From Actinoplanes solisilvae (GTDB taxonomy: Bacteria > Actinomycetota > Actinomycetes > Mycobacteriales > Micromonosporaceae), in NCBI RefSeq assembly GCF_003999975.1, contig NZ_RJAC01000001.1:1302001-1366000 (forward strand): a DNA stretch of 64,000 nucleotides, given 5' to 3'. Positions 41,816 through 50,764 of this stretch are shown piece by piece. Each line of letters begins with the position of its first letter. Position 1 is the first letter of the stretch. The notes below the pieces were generated by a model. It saw nothing but the letters and a program-made list of their open reading frames with translations, had not been told where the DNA came from and searched no databases. The translations under genes were made by a program, and so were the position numbers.

Positions 41816-42187
41816 GTGACTACCGAAGTGCCCTCGTCCTCCACCGAGAGGTACCGGGCCGTCCAAGACTCCGAGGAATTCGGCCGGCTGCGCCACGCTG
41901 CGCGCAGCTTCGTCTTCCCCATGACGGTCGCGTTCTTCCTCTGGTACGCCCTCTATGTCCTACTTTCCGCGTACGCCCGCGGCTTCATGAGCGCGAAGAT
42001 CATCGGCAACATCAACGTCGCGCTGATCCTCGGTCTCCTGCAGTTCGTCACCACGTTCCTGATCGCCTGGTACTACTCGCGCTACGCGGCTCGCAAGATC
42101 GACCCGCTGGCCGACAAGATCCTCGCTGAGCTCAACGCCGGAAAAGGCGACAGCGACGGCGGCGACGTCAAGAAGAGCGAGGACTGA
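41816..42187 (+). CDS. DUF485 domain protein, symporter partner
   Basis: A 123-residue protein with two membrane helices: RSFVFPMTVAFFLWYALYVLL and INVALILGLLQFVTTFLIAW (outline), then a charged tail. FVFPMTVAFFLWYALYV is the signature of DUF485 (YjcH), which is found beside acetate permease ActP. GTG at 41816 follows AAGGTGG. It overlaps the next gene by one base (TGATGG), so they are coupled. Confidence 0.93.
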   Translation: MTTEVPSSSTERYRAVQDSEEFGRLRHAARSFVFPMTVAFFLWYALYVLLSAYARGFMSAKIIGNINVALILGLLQFVTTFLIAWYYSRYAARKIDPLADKILAELNAGKGDSDGGDVKKSED

Positions 42188-43860
42188 TGGAACCCCATTT
42201 CCTTGCCGCTGAGGTCTCGACCTCGACGTCCCGCGGCCTCACGATCACGCTCTTCCTCGTCTTCGTGGCCGTCACGCTGGCCATCACGATCTGGGCCAGC
42301 CGCCAGACCAAGACCGCGACCGACTTCTACGCCGGTGGCCGCCAGTTCTCCGGCTTCCAGAACGGCATGGCGATCGGCGGCGACTACATGTCGGCGGCGT
42401 CCTTCCTGGGCATCGCCGGCCTGATCGCGCTGTACGGCTACGACGGCTTCCTCTACTCGATCGGCTTCCTGGTCGCGTGGCTGGTCGCGCTGCTGCTGGT
42501 GGCCGAGTACCTGCGCAACTCGGGCCGCTACACGATGGCCGACGTGCTCGCCTTCCGCATGCGTCAGCGCCCGGTGCGTACGGCGGCCAGTGCCTCCACC
42601 ATCGTCGTGTCGATCTTCTATCTGATCGCGCAGATGGTCGGCGCGGGCGCGCTGGTGTCACTGCTGCTCGGCATCACGCCGGACACGACGTTCCTGGGCA
42701 TGGACGCGGACACCGCCAAGGTCGCCACGATCATCCTGGTCGGCGCCCTGATGATCGTCTACGTGATCGTCGGCGGCATGAAGGGCACCACGTACGTCCA
42801 GATCGTCAAGGCGTTCATGCTGATGACCGGCGCGCTCGTCATGACGCTGCTGGTGCTCGCGCACTACAAGTTCAACCTGTCCCAGCTGCTCGGCGACGCC
42901 GCGGCACAGTCGGGCAAGGGGGACGCCTTCCTCGAGCCGGGCCTGCGCTACGGCGTCGAGTCGGCCAGTGCGTCGGCCACCTTCTACAGCAAGATGGACC
43001 TGCTCTCGCTGGGCATCGCGCTGGTGCTGGGCACGGCCGGCCTGCCGCACATCCTGACCCGCTTCTACACCGTGCCGACCAGCAAGATCGCCCGTAAGAG
43101 CGTGCTCTGGGCGATCGGCATCATCGGCACGTTCTACCTGTTCACCCTGGCCCTCGGCTTCGGCGCGGCGGCTCTGGTGGGCGGCAAGGCGATCACCGCC
43201 CAGGACAAGGCGGGCAACACGGCGGCTCCGCAGCTCGCCCAGGCGCTCGGCATCGACTATCTGGGTGGCGAGACCGGTGGCGCGGTGCTGCTGGCGATCA
43301 TCGCCGCGGTCGCGTTCGCCACGATCCTCGCGGTGGTGGCCGGCCTGACCCTGGCGTCGTCGTCGAGCGTGGCGCATGACTTCTACGCCAACGTCATCCG
43401 GCGCGGTACCGCCTCGGAGCGCGACGAGGTGCGGGTCGCCCGCATCTCGGCCCTGGTCATCGGCGCGGTCGCGATCGCACTGTCGATCTTCGCGCAGAGC
43501 CTGAACGTGGCCTTCCTGGTCGCGCTCGCGTTCGCGGTGGCCGCCTCGGCCAACCTGCCGGCGATCCTCTACAGCCTGTTCTGGCGGAAGTTCAACACCT
43601 CCGGCGCGCTGTGGTCGATCTACGGCGGTCTGACGGCCGCCGTCGTCCTGGTGTTCTTCTCGCCCGTTGTGTCCGGTTCGGCAACCGCCATGTTCCCGGA
43701 CAGCGACTGGCACTTCTTCCCGCTCTCCAACCCGGGCATCATCTCGATCCCGATCGGCTTCCTCTGCGGCTGGATCGGCACGGTGATCTCGAAGGAGGAC
43801 GACAGCGCGAAGTACGCGGAGCTCGAGGTCCGGTCCCTGACCGGGCACGGAGCTCACTGA
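42187..43860 (+). CDS. actP: Cation/acetate symporter, ActP-like (SSS family)
   Basis: A 557-residue transporter with about 13 helices. TATDFYAGGRQFSGFQNGMAIGGDYMSAASFLG (outline) is the ActP substrate/sodium region, MVGAGALVSLLLG and GTAGLPHILTRFYTVP are further conserved blocks, and a HDFYANVIRRG loop follows. With the DUF485 partner it would take up acetate or related short carboxylates. It ends at a strong terminator. It is less diverged from classical ActP than the paralogue at 36813. Confidence 0.94.
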   Translation: MEPHFLAAEVSTSTSRGLTITLFLVFVAVTLAITIWASRQTKTATDFYAGGRQFSGFQNGMAIGGDYMSAASFLGIAGLIALYGYDGFLYSIGFLVAWLVALLLVAEYLRNSGRYTMADVLAFRMRQRPVRTAASASTIVVSIFYLIAQMVGAGALVSLLLGITPDTTFLGMDADTAKVATIILVGALMIVYVIVGGMKGTTYVQIVKAFMLMTGALVMTLLVLAHYKFNLSQLLGDAAAQSGKGDAFLEPGLRYGVESASASATFYSKMDLLSLGIALVLGTAGLPHILTRFYTVPTSKIARKSVLWAIGIIGTFYLFTLALGFGAAALVGGKAITAQDKAGNTAAPQLAQALGIDYLGGETGGAVLLAIIAAVAFATILAVVAGLTLASSSSVAHDFYANVIRRGTASERDEVRVARISALVIGAVAIALSIFAQSLNVAFLVALAFAVAASANLPAILYSLFWRKFNTSGALWSIYGGLTAAVVLVFFSPVVSGSATAMFPDSDWHFFPLSNPGIISIPIGFLCGWIGTVISKEDDSAKYAELEVRSLTGHGAH

Positions 43861-43867
43861 GAATCCC

Positions 43868-43900
43868 CCCGGGGCGGATGCCGCAGGCGTCCGTCCCGGG
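43868..43900 (+). terminator. Terminator of the acetate permease operon
   Basis: A 15-bp stem (43868-43882 with 43886-43900, including two G-T pairs) closed by the three-base loop GCA. It lies 8 bases after the permease stop. There is no T-tract. Confidence 0.82.
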
Positions 43901-43974
43901 CCGGGTCTACCGACTTCGTGCCGTGTCGCTTCGATGGCGGGGCGTACGGGCACTTGGTACGTAACCTAGGTTCC

Positions 43975-45156
43975 ATGTCAGCGCCCACGTCCCCCCACGG
44001 GGGTTCCGGTAGAGCCTCCGTCCCGTCCTCGGCGGCCCGGGCTTCGGCCCGCCCGTCCGGCGCCTATCCCGTCACCTCGCCCCAGGGCGGCGGCGGCAAC
44101 TACCCGCCCGGCGGCGGTGACGGCCCGGGTCGTGGCACCTCCTACCGTGGCCGTAAGCCGCGCCGCTGGGGCCGCATCGCCCTGCTGGCCGGTCTGGCTG
44201 TGCTGATCATCGCGGTGATCGCCGGCATCTCGCTCTACGGCTACGCGCAGGGTCTCGACAAGGACCTCAAGCGCACCAACGCCTTCGAGGGCATCACCGC
44301 CGACCGGCCCGCCAAGGCCATCGAGGGCACCCAGAACATCCTGCTCGTGGGCAGCGACTCGCGCGACCCCGACGCCAAGGACGACGGGGCCGGCAAATGG
44401 CGCGCCGACACGCTGATCCTCATGCACATCCCGGCCGACCACAAATCCGCCCAGCTCGTCTCGATCCCGCGCGACCTGTGGGTCGTCATCCCGCGCAGCA
44501 ACGACGCGAAGTGCGGCGACGGCAGCCGGGCCAAGATCAACGCGGCGTTCGCCTTCGGCGGCCTGCCCCGCGCGGTGCACACGGTCGAGTGCCTCACCGA
44601 CGTCAAGGTCGACCACGTCATGGCGATCGACTTCGGCGGCTTCAAAGAGGTCACCGACGCGCTCGGCGGCGTCGACCTCAAGGTCGAGCAGACCATCACC
44701 TCGATCCACAAGCCGTTCCGGGTGTTCAAGAAGGGCACCATGCACATGAACGGCGACCAGGCCCTCGACTGGGTGCGCCAGCGCAAGCAGTTCGCCCGTG
44801 GCGACTTCGCCCGCATGCAGCACCAGCAAGACTTCCTCAAGGCGCTGATGGACAAGGCGGCCAGCGGTGGCACGATCAGCAACCCGGCCAAGCTGAACGC
44901 GTTCCTCAAGTCCGTGACCAAGGCCGTCACCGTCGACCACGACTTCTCGCTCACCGACATGGCGGTCGAGATGCGCGGCGTCCGCGGCTCCGACCTCACC
45001 TTCATCACCAGCCCCAACAAGGGCTCGGACACCATCGCCGGCCAGTCCGTGGTGGTCTCCGACAAAGAGAAGGCGCTGGCCCTCTACAAGGCGATGGCCG
45101 CCGACAAGATGGACGAGTGGATGGCGTCCAACCTCAAGACGACGGCCGCGAAGTGA
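43975..45156 (+). CDS. LytR-CpsA-Psr (LCP) family protein, cell-wall glycopolymer ligase
   Basis: A 393-residue protein. A Gly/Pro/Ser-rich cytoplasmic N-terminus is followed by one membrane helix (IALLAGLAVLIIAVIAGISL) and the extracytoplasmic LCP domain: NILLVGSDSRD, RADTLILMHIPADHKSAQLVSIPRDLWV (outline), INAAFAFGG and RQRKQFARGDFARMQHQQ. The Arg and Asp residues in these blocks bind the polyprenyl pyrophosphate. It would attach teichoic acid- or arabinogalactan-like polymers to peptidoglycan. The start at 43975 lies just after the palindrome AACCTAGGTT (43963-43972). Confidence 0.94.
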   Translation: MSAPTSPHGGSGRASVPSSAARASARPSGAYPVTSPQGGGGNYPPGGGDGPGRGTSYRGRKPRRWGRIALLAGLAVLIIAVIAGISLYGYAQGLDKDLKRTNAFEGITADRPAKAIEGTQNILLVGSDSRDPDAKDDGAGKWRADTLILMHIPADHKSAQLVSIPRDLWVVIPRSNDAKCGDGSRAKINAAFAFGGLPRAVHTVECLTDVKVDHVMAIDFGGFKEVTDALGGVDLKVEQTITSIHKPFRVFKKGTMHMNGDQALDWVRQRKQFARGDFARMQHQQDFLKALMDKAASGGTISNPAKLNAFLKSVTKAVTVDHDFSLTDMAVEMRGVRGSDLTFITSPNKGSDTIAGQSVVVSDKEKALALYKAMAADKMDEWMASNLKTTAAK

Positions 45157-45175
45157 CGCCAGTACGCTGAATGGT

Positions 45176-45511
45176 GTGTTCGGACCCCAGGTACCCAGCG
45201 TGACCCCCGCCGACGTCTCCGACGAGGCGTACCTGCTCGATGTGCGCGAGCCCGACGAGTGGACGGCGGGGCACGCCCCCGGCGCGCACCACGTGCCGAT
45301 GATGGAGATTCCGGCCCGCATGGCCGAGGTGCCGACCGACCGCGAGGTGGTCGTCGTCTGCCGGTCGGGCGGCCGCTCCGGCCAGGTCGTTTCCTACCTC
45401 ATGGGCAACGGCTGGGACAACGTGCGCAACCTCGACGGCGGCATGAAGTCGTGGGCCGCCTCAGGCCGCGAGGTCGTCGCCGAGAACGGACAACCGGCCC
45501 GAGTCATCTGA
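45176..45511 (+). CDS. Single-domain rhodanese-like sulfurtransferase
   Basis: A 111-residue rhodanese domain. DVREPDEWTAGHAPGAHHVPM is the entry motif (CH2A-like, outlined), and the active site is CRSGGRS with Cys62, then NLDGGMKSW. The loop CRSGGRS of six residues fits sulfur rather than phosphate chemistry. It starts with GTG at 45176, with TACGCT at 45163-45168, 7 bases ahead, suggesting a leaderless message. It is separated by 3 bases from the GDPD gene and likely shares its transcript. Confidence 0.92.
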   Translation: MFGPQVPSVTPADVSDEAYLLDVREPDEWTAGHAPGAHHVPMMEIPARMAEVPTDREVVVVCRSGGRSGQVVSYLMGNGWDNVRNLDGGMKSWAASGREVVAENGQPARVI

Positions 45512-45514
45512 GCC

Positions 45515-46309
45515 GTGACGACCGACTACCGCCCTTTGGTGTTCGCGCACCGCGGCGGCGCCGACGCCCTGCCCGAGCACACGCTCGGCGCCTACCTGCG
45601 TGCCCTCGCCGACGGCGCTGACGGGCTCGAGTGCGACGTACGGCTCACCCGCGACGGCCACCTGGTCTGCGTGCACGACCGGCGGCTCGATCGCACGAGC
45701 AACGGTCGCGGCAAGGTCAGCACCAAGACACTGGCCGAGCTCGACTCGCTCGACTTCGGCTCCTGGCATCCGGCCTATCCGGGTGACGAGGAACCGCTGC
45801 CCGAGCTCTCCCGGCTGCTGACCCTCGACCGGCTGCTCGAAGCGGTGCGCGACAGCGGCCGCCCGGTGCGGTTACTCATCGAGACCAAACACCCGTCACG
45901 GTACGGAGCCGAGGTCGAGCGCCGCCTGGTCAAGACGCTGCGCCGCCACGGCCTGGCCGAGCCCGGGCCGGACAGCCCCGTGCAGGTGACGGTGATGTCG
46001 TTCGCCGCGCTCGCGCTGCGCCGGGTGCGGGTCCTGGCTCCGGCCATCCCGACGGTCTACCTGATCGAACTGCTGCCTCCCGGGGTCGGCCGGGGCCGGC
46101 TGCCCTTCGGCGCCCGCATCGCCGGACCCGGGGTGGCGCTGGTGCGGGCCCGGCCCGGGTTGATCCCGGCCATCCGGGCCGCGGGCCACAAGGCGTACGT
46201 CTGGACCGTCAACGACAAGGCCGATCTCGACCTCGTCCTGGAGCATCGGGTGGACGGGGTCATCACCGACCGGCCCAAGTTCGTCATCGACCAATTGGCG
46301 ACCCGCTGA
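45515..46309 (+). CDS. Glycerophosphodiester phosphodiesterase
   Basis: A 264-residue TIM-barrel enzyme that releases glycerol 3-phosphate from glycerophosphodiesters. The motifs are FAHRGG near residues 10-15, LECDVRLTRDGHLVCVHDRRLDRTS (outline) with metal ligands Glu, Asp and His, and VWTVND at the barrel end. No signal peptide is present, so it is cytoplasmic, probably acting on phospholipid breakdown products. GTG at 45515 overlaps nothing. The rhodanese gene precedes it. Confidence 0.94.
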   Translation: MTTDYRPLVFAHRGGADALPEHTLGAYLRALADGADGLECDVRLTRDGHLVCVHDRRLDRTSNGRGKVSTKTLAELDSLDFGSWHPAYPGDEEPLPELSRLLTLDRLLEAVRDSGRPVRLLIETKHPSRYGAEVERRLVKTLRRHGLAEPGPDSPVQVTVMSFAALALRRVRVLAPAIPTVYLIELLPPGVGRGRLPFGARIAGPGVALVRARPGLIPAIRAAGHKAYVWTVNDKADLDLVLEHRVDGVITDRPKFVIDQLATR

Positions 46310-46348
46310 GGCTGCCCAAACTCGCGGAAGCGAGGCACACTCGCAGAC

Positions 46349-47542
46349 ATGCCGGACCGTCCCGACTACCGCGTGCTGACCCGAGGGCAGATCGCGATCC
46401 TCGATCGGATCAACGCCGGTGAGGCGGGGCTCCCCGTCCTTCAGCAGATCGTGCGCGTCGCTCAGGAATCGCTGGGTGGCCGCGGCGCGGGCATCGCAGA
46501 GTACGCCCCCGACTACGGCCGCATCGTCGCCGCCACCGGGGTGTGCGAGGCCGCGATCGGCCGTCGCGTCGACCGCGCCGACACCCGCCTGCGCGACGGC
46601 CGCACCCTGCTCATCCCGCTCGACTCGCTCAACGACGAGTTCGCCAAGCAGGTCGAGGGCGGCGACGTGCGGCGCATGCTGGGCGCCCGCTGCGAGGTCG
46701 GCGACGCGATCGTCGGCTCCCTGCACGTCTACTTCGGCGACGAGGACGGCGAGCCCGGCCCCGAGCATCACGCGGTTCTCGAGCTGCTCGCCGGGCACGT
46801 CGGGCGGCTCTACGCGGCCCGTGACGGCCTGCCCGTGCACCGCGCCGAGCACAACCGCCGCCTGCAGGGCCGCGACCTCTGGGTGGCGGTGACCAGCCAC
46901 GAGTTGCGCACCCCGGTGACGGTGATCAAGGGGTACGCCGACACGCTGACCAACCACTGGGAGACGCTCGGCGAGTCCGGCCGTCAGGAAGCGGTGCGCA
47001 TCATCGGCACGCGCGCCGGCGAACTGGCCCGGCTGGTCGACCGGTTGCTGTCGGCGGCCAGCGAGGACGGTGACGTCGGCGCGTCCCCGGCCGGGCCGTT
47101 CGACCTGTCCGAGGCGCTGCGCGACGCCGTCGACGAGTTGCCCGCCGACCTGCGCCGCCGCATGATCGCCGACAACCTTCCGGGTGACCTGCCGAAGGCG
47201 TTCGGCGAGCGCGACTCGATCGCCACGATCCTGACCGAACTGGCGACGAACGCCGAGAAGCACTCGCCGCCCGGCTCGATGGTCGAGCTCTGCGCGGGCA
47301 CCGACGAGGAGACGCTGCGCTTCCGGGTCTCCGACCGCGGGGTGGGCATCCGACCCGAACACGTCGAGCAGGCCTTCGAGCGTTACTGGCAGGCCGAGGG
47401 CGGCGACCGCCGGCACCACCCGGGGGCGGGTCTGGGGCTCTACCTCGTACGCCGTCTGGTGGAACGACAGCACGGCTGGGTGTCACTGAGGCCGCGCGAG
47501 GGCGGCGGGACGACGGCCGAGGTCCGTTTGCCCCGGGCTTGA
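46349..47542 (+). CDS. Orphan GAF-domain sensor histidine kinase
   Basis: A 397-residue soluble kinase. An N-terminal GAF-like sensor (about 25-160) is followed by HisKA with the phosphorylated His in AVTSHELRTPVTVIKGYADTL (outline) and HATPase motifs ELATNAEKHSPPG, VSDRGVGIRPEHVEQAFERYW and GAGLGLYLVRRLV. There is no membrane segment and no adjacent response regulator. Its GAF and kinase domains show the layout that the pseudogene at 3559 once had, although the sequences differ. A hairpin at 47595 may end the transcript. Confidence 0.93.
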   Translation: MPDRPDYRVLTRGQIAILDRINAGEAGLPVLQQIVRVAQESLGGRGAGIAEYAPDYGRIVAATGVCEAAIGRRVDRADTRLRDGRTLLIPLDSLNDEFAKQVEGGDVRRMLGARCEVGDAIVGSLHVYFGDEDGEPGPEHHAVLELLAGHVGRLYAARDGLPVHRAEHNRRLQGRDLWVAVTSHELRTPVTVIKGYADTLTNHWETLGESGRQEAVRIIGTRAGELARLVDRLLSAASEDGDVGASPAGPFDLSEALRDAVDELPADLRRRMIADNLPGDLPKAFGERDSIATILTELATNAEKHSPPGSMVELCAGTDEETLRFRVSDRGVGIRPEHVEQAFERYWQAEGGDRRHHPGAGLGLYLVRRLVERQHGWVSLRPREGGGTTAEVRLPRA

Positions 47543-47594
47543 GCCATGGCTCAGCCTTCAGTCCGCTTTCGGGTGGCGGGCGGGGTGGTTGGAC

Positions 47595-47619
47595 GGGACA
47601 CGGACACCTGGAGTGTCCC
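47595..47619 (+). terminator. Possible terminator of the orphan kinase gene
   Basis: GGGACAC (47595-47601) pairs with GTGTCCC (47613-47619) around an eleven-base loop, 53 bases after the kinase stop. The small palindrome TGAGCCATGGCTCA at 47540-47553 overlaps that stop. Confidence 0.4.
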
Positions 47620-47651
47620 ATTCGGGTGGGGAGCGCCTAGGCTGTCTCGCC

Positions 47652-48530
47652 GTGAGCAAGCGTCGTAACCAACGCCAGTCCGCACCCAAGCGCGAGAAGG
47701 TGCGGGACATCTTCGTGGCTCGTCCCTTCGAGGGCCTGGCCGACGAGACCGAGTGGATCGCGCTGCGCGAGCTGGTGCCCGCCGCCTCCGCGCCGCTCAC
47801 CCTGCGGCCCGAGATCATCGAGGAGTACGGGGACCGTCCCGTCACCCTCTCGACCGTGCTGCCGATGGCGTGGCCGGCCATGACCCGCCAGGACGGCCGG
47901 GTCTTCATCGGCCTGCAGCGTCACGTCCAGTCCGGCGACGTGTCCCGTGACCTCGCCGTGGCGATCCTGAACGCGCTGCGGACCGAGCCGGGCGACACGG
48001 TCGCGGTTCCGGCCCTGCCCGGCGAGGGCCCGCGGCTGCAGGACGTGCTGGTCGACGGCCCGCTCGAGATCACGATGCACGACGGCTTCGAATACTGGCT
48101 CGACGCCGACCAGGCCGAGGACCCGACCGTGAAGGCGTCGCTGGAACGCGCCAACGCCTCGATCTACCCGACCGTGCGTCTCGCGGCGGGCCGGGCGGCG
48201 TACTGGTGCCGGGTCGCCCCCGACAAGGGCCACGTGCGCTGGGTGCTCCAGGAACCGGAGGACCAGGCTCTCGACGCGCTGTCGCGTCTGTCGGCCGCCG
48301 GCGACCTGCTGCTGGGCGACCGCACGAAGTTCGCGGGCATGTTCCGCGCGCACGGCCTGCTGGTGCCCGTCTGGGATATTCCGGGCGAGCTCGAGGCGGC
48401 CGACTGGGAGGCCCCGCTGGCCGACTTCGCCAAGCGCTACGCCGACACGCTGGCCGAGACCGGCCCGCTCGACGCCGACGCGCGCCGGGCCAAGCAGGGC
48501 CTTATCGGCCGGCAGCTCACACTCCGGTAA
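47652..48530 (+). CDS. DUF5926 family protein
   Basis: A 292-residue cytoplasmic protein that starts VSKRRNQRQSAPKREKVRD, a very basic N-terminus typical of this actinobacterial family. The body has VRDIFVARPFEGLADETEW, TVLPMAWPAM and HDGFEYWLD. Function is unknown. The GTG at 47652 is preceded by TAGGCT at 47638-47643 with 8 bases between, so the message is probably leaderless. Homologues are usually near housekeeping genes, as here. Confidence 0.88.
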   Translation: MSKRRNQRQSAPKREKVRDIFVARPFEGLADETEWIALRELVPAASAPLTLRPEIIEEYGDRPVTLSTVLPMAWPAMTRQDGRVFIGLQRHVQSGDVSRDLAVAILNALRTEPGDTVAVPALPGEGPRLQDVLVDGPLEITMHDGFEYWLDADQAEDPTVKASLERANASIYPTVRLAAGRAAYWCRVAPDKGHVRWVLQEPEDQALDALSRLSAAGDLLLGDRTKFAGMFRAHGLLVPVWDIPGELEAADWEAPLADFAKRYADTLAETGPLDADARRAKQGLIGRQLTLR

Positions 48531-48534
48531 AGCC

Positions 48535-49263
48535 GTGCTGGACGAGCGGTTCATCTCCGACGAGCTGGACCGCTCTGTCTGGGTTCCCTGGTATCTGCCG
48601 CACTGGAGCTCTCGGGCGGCCTCGGCGGCGACGTACGAGGTCGGTGGCGGGAAGCTGCGGTTGAGCATCCCGGCCGAGCAGCCGTTGTGGGCCGAGGGCG
48701 TGCACGAGACGCCGCTGCGCGTGTCGGGGATCCAGAGCGCGAACTTCTCGGGGCCGGTCGGCAGCACGGTCGGCGGCCAGCCGTTCCGGCCCGGTCAGCG
48801 GGTGCTGGAGGAGCAGGGCGAGTTCTGGGGATACACACCGCTCTACGGTGACATCGAGATCGAGATGCGGGCGACGATCACACCTCGGTCGATGGCCGCG
48901 TTCTGGCTCTCCGGAATCGAGGACGAGCCGTCGCGATCGGGCGAGATCTGCGTGATGGAGGTCTTCGGCACGGCCCCGCAGGCGATCGGGATGGGTCTGC
49001 ACCGCTTCCGCGACCCGGGCCTCGAAGAGGACTGGGGAACCGTCACGCTGCCGATCGACGTCTCCGAGATTCATGCGTACGGCGTGAGCTGGCGTCCCGG
49101 TTCGCTGGCCTTCTCGGTCGACGGCGAGGTGGTCAAGCGGGTCAGCCAGGCCCCTGACTACCCCGTGCAGCTCGAGATCGCCGTCTTCGACTTTCCCGAC
49201 AAGGGTCCGCCGGGAGACGTACCCGAAATGGTCGTCACCCGGGTAACCGGCTCACCTCTGTAG
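48535..49263 (+). CDS. GH16-like concanavalin-fold protein (atypical active site)
   Basis: A 242-residue jelly-roll protein related to family 16 glycoside hydrolases: [23 protein letters not shown] (outline), [12 protein letters not shown] and [21 protein letters not shown]. The position of the catalytic motif ExDxxE reads EICVME, with Cys in place of the central Asp, inside [13 protein letters not shown]. There is no signal peptide, which is unusual for a polysaccharide-cutting enzyme. GTG at 48535 lies 5 bases after the previous stop. It may be a lectin-like or altered enzyme; the 3' end overlaps that of the arginine deiminase gene. Confidence 0.82.
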   Translation: MLDERFISDELDRSVWVPWYLPHWSSRAASAATYEVGGGKLRLSIPAEQPLWAEGVHETPLRVSGIQSANFSGPVGSTVGGQPFRPGQRVLEEQGEFWGYTPLYGDIEIEMRATITPRSMAAFWLSGIEDEPSRSGEICVMEVFGTAPQAIGMGLHRFRDPGLEEDWGTVTLPIDVSEIHAYGVSWRPGSLAFSVDGEVVKRVSQAPDYPVQLEIAVFDFPDKGPPGDVPEMVVTRVTGSPL

Positions 49264-50469
49264 GGGATCGCGCTCGACCGGGCAGCTCATGCAGCGCGGG
49301 CCGCCCCGGCCGCTGCCGAGTTCCGAGCCGCTTATTCGCACGACCTCGATGCCGGCCCGTTCGAGCTGCGCGTTCGTCTCGACGTTGCGTTCGTAGGCGA
49401 CACAGAGGCGGGGCGCGATGGCGAGGGTGTTGTTGCCGTCGTCCCACTGCTCGCGCTCGGCGGTCACCGGGTCGAGGCCGGTGTCGATGATCCGCAGCCG
49501 GTCGATCCCCATCGCCTCGGCCGCCGCCTGCAGGAAGGGGCGCGGCCCGGAGGCCCTCGGTTCGCCGTCGGCGTCAGCGACCACGGTGTACGCCTGGAGA
49601 GTGTCCGCGATGATCGGATACATCACGACCGAATCGACGTCGACCATTGTGCAGACCGTGTCGAGGTGCATGGTGGCGCGTTCCTGGGCGATCGGCACGG
49701 CCAGGATCGTGCGGGCCGCTCCGGTCGCGAAAATTCGGCGCGCCAGCCGCTCGGCGCCGGCCGGGGTGGTGCGCTCGCCGACCCCGATCGCCACCACCTC
49801 GGGGGCCAGCAGCAACACGTCGCCGCCCTCGAGCCGCTCCAGCGAGGGGTCGTAGAGCAGCGCGGAGCCCGCGAAGCGTGGGTGGTAGCGGTAGATGGCC
49901 CGGGTCAGCGTCGTCTCACGGCTGCGGGCCGGCATGGCCAGGCTGGTAACCGCCACCCGGTCGCGCACCCAGACCGACGAGTCGCGGGTGAAGAGCAGGT
50001 TGGGCAGCGGGTCGATCACGAAGTCGAGCCGGTCCATCATCTCGTAGACCAGGCCGCCCGGTCCTGGCTTGAGCTCCTCGTGCGCGAGGCCGGCCATCAG
50101 CACCTCGGCGAGGCGGCGCGGGTCTTGATCGGCCAGATAGCGGCCCACGTTGTCGCGCAGGGTGTCGCCGAGCCGGCGGTCGGCCAGCACGCTCTCGGTC
50201 AGCTCGGCGCGCGCGTCCTCCACAGCCAACGTCTCGGCCAGCAGCTCGCCGAGGTAGAGCACCTCGACGCCGCGATCGCGCAGCGCCTGGGCGAAGGCGT
50301 CGTGCTCCTCCTGGGCACGGCCGACCCAGGGGATCGCATCGAAGAGCAGGCTGTCGTTGTTCCTCGGAGTCAGCCGGGCAAGTTCGGGTCCGGGGCGGTG
50401 CAGCAGCACGGTGCGCAGCCGGCCCACTTCACTGTCGACGTAGTGCGCCACCCGCTGACCGTAGCCCAC
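49252..50469 (-). CDS. arcA: Arginine deiminase
   Basis: A 405-residue enzyme that hydrolyses arginine to citrulline and ammonia. The guanidino-group-modifying fold is shown by [36 protein letters not shown] and [11 protein letters not shown], and the catalytic Cys is at about 393 in [14 protein letters not shown]. The GTG at 50467-50469 was chosen because AGGAGA precedes it by seven bases, over in-frame codons upstream. No ornithine carbamoyltransferase or carbamate kinase is adjacent, so the classical ADI operon is absent. It converges with the GH16-like gene with a 12-base overlap. Confidence 0.95.
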   Translation of the reverse strand: MGYGQRVAHYVDSEVGRLRTVLLHRPGPELARLTPRNNDSLLFDAIPWVGRAQEEHDAFAQALRDRGVEVLYLGELLAETLAVEDARAELTESVLADRRLGDTLRDNVGRYLADQDPRRLAEVLMAGLAHEELKPGPGGLVYEMMDRLDFVIDPLPNLLFTRDSSVWVRDRVAVTSLAMPARSRETTLTRAIYRYHPRFAGSALLYDPSLERLEGGDVLLLAPEVVAIGVGERTTPAGAERLARRIFATGAARTILAVPIAQERATMHLDTVCTMVDVDSVVMYPIIADTLQAYTVVADADGEPRASGPRPFLQAAAEAMGIDRLRIIDTGLDPVTAEREQWDDGNNTLAIAPRLCVAYERNVETNAQLERAGIEVVRISGSELGSGRGGPRCMSCPVERDPLQR

Positions 50470-50764
50470 CCGTCGATCTCCTGGCATCCACCCCGGCACG
50501 CACTGCGATCGGTCGATAACAATCTGCCTAGATCATGAGACATCAGTGCGCGACCGCGACGGGACGACTAACTTTGTCCTGGAGTTGGTCGAAGAGGGGA
50601 ACAGGCGCCGAGATGCACCATCCGCAAGAAGTCGCGATGCGTGAATGTGGCATTCATCCCCTCTCATTCCACTTTCTTTCCACTCCGGTGTCTTGCTTCC
50701 GTATGGGGTCGAGCACTTACGGTAGTGAAAAGAGAGCCCGAAGGACCTTTTGCCGGAGGTCGCA
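50470..50764. other. Intergenic region upstream of the gene at 50765
   Basis: A 295-base, comparatively AT-rich gap between divergent genes. TTGCTT (50693-50698) and TACGGT (50718-50723) are a possible rightward promoter with a 19-base spacer, and GGAGG at 50755-50759 is the ribosome site of the next gene. A run of pyrimidines (CATTCCACTTTCTTTCCAC) sits near 50664. No other feature is convincing. Confidence 0.45.
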
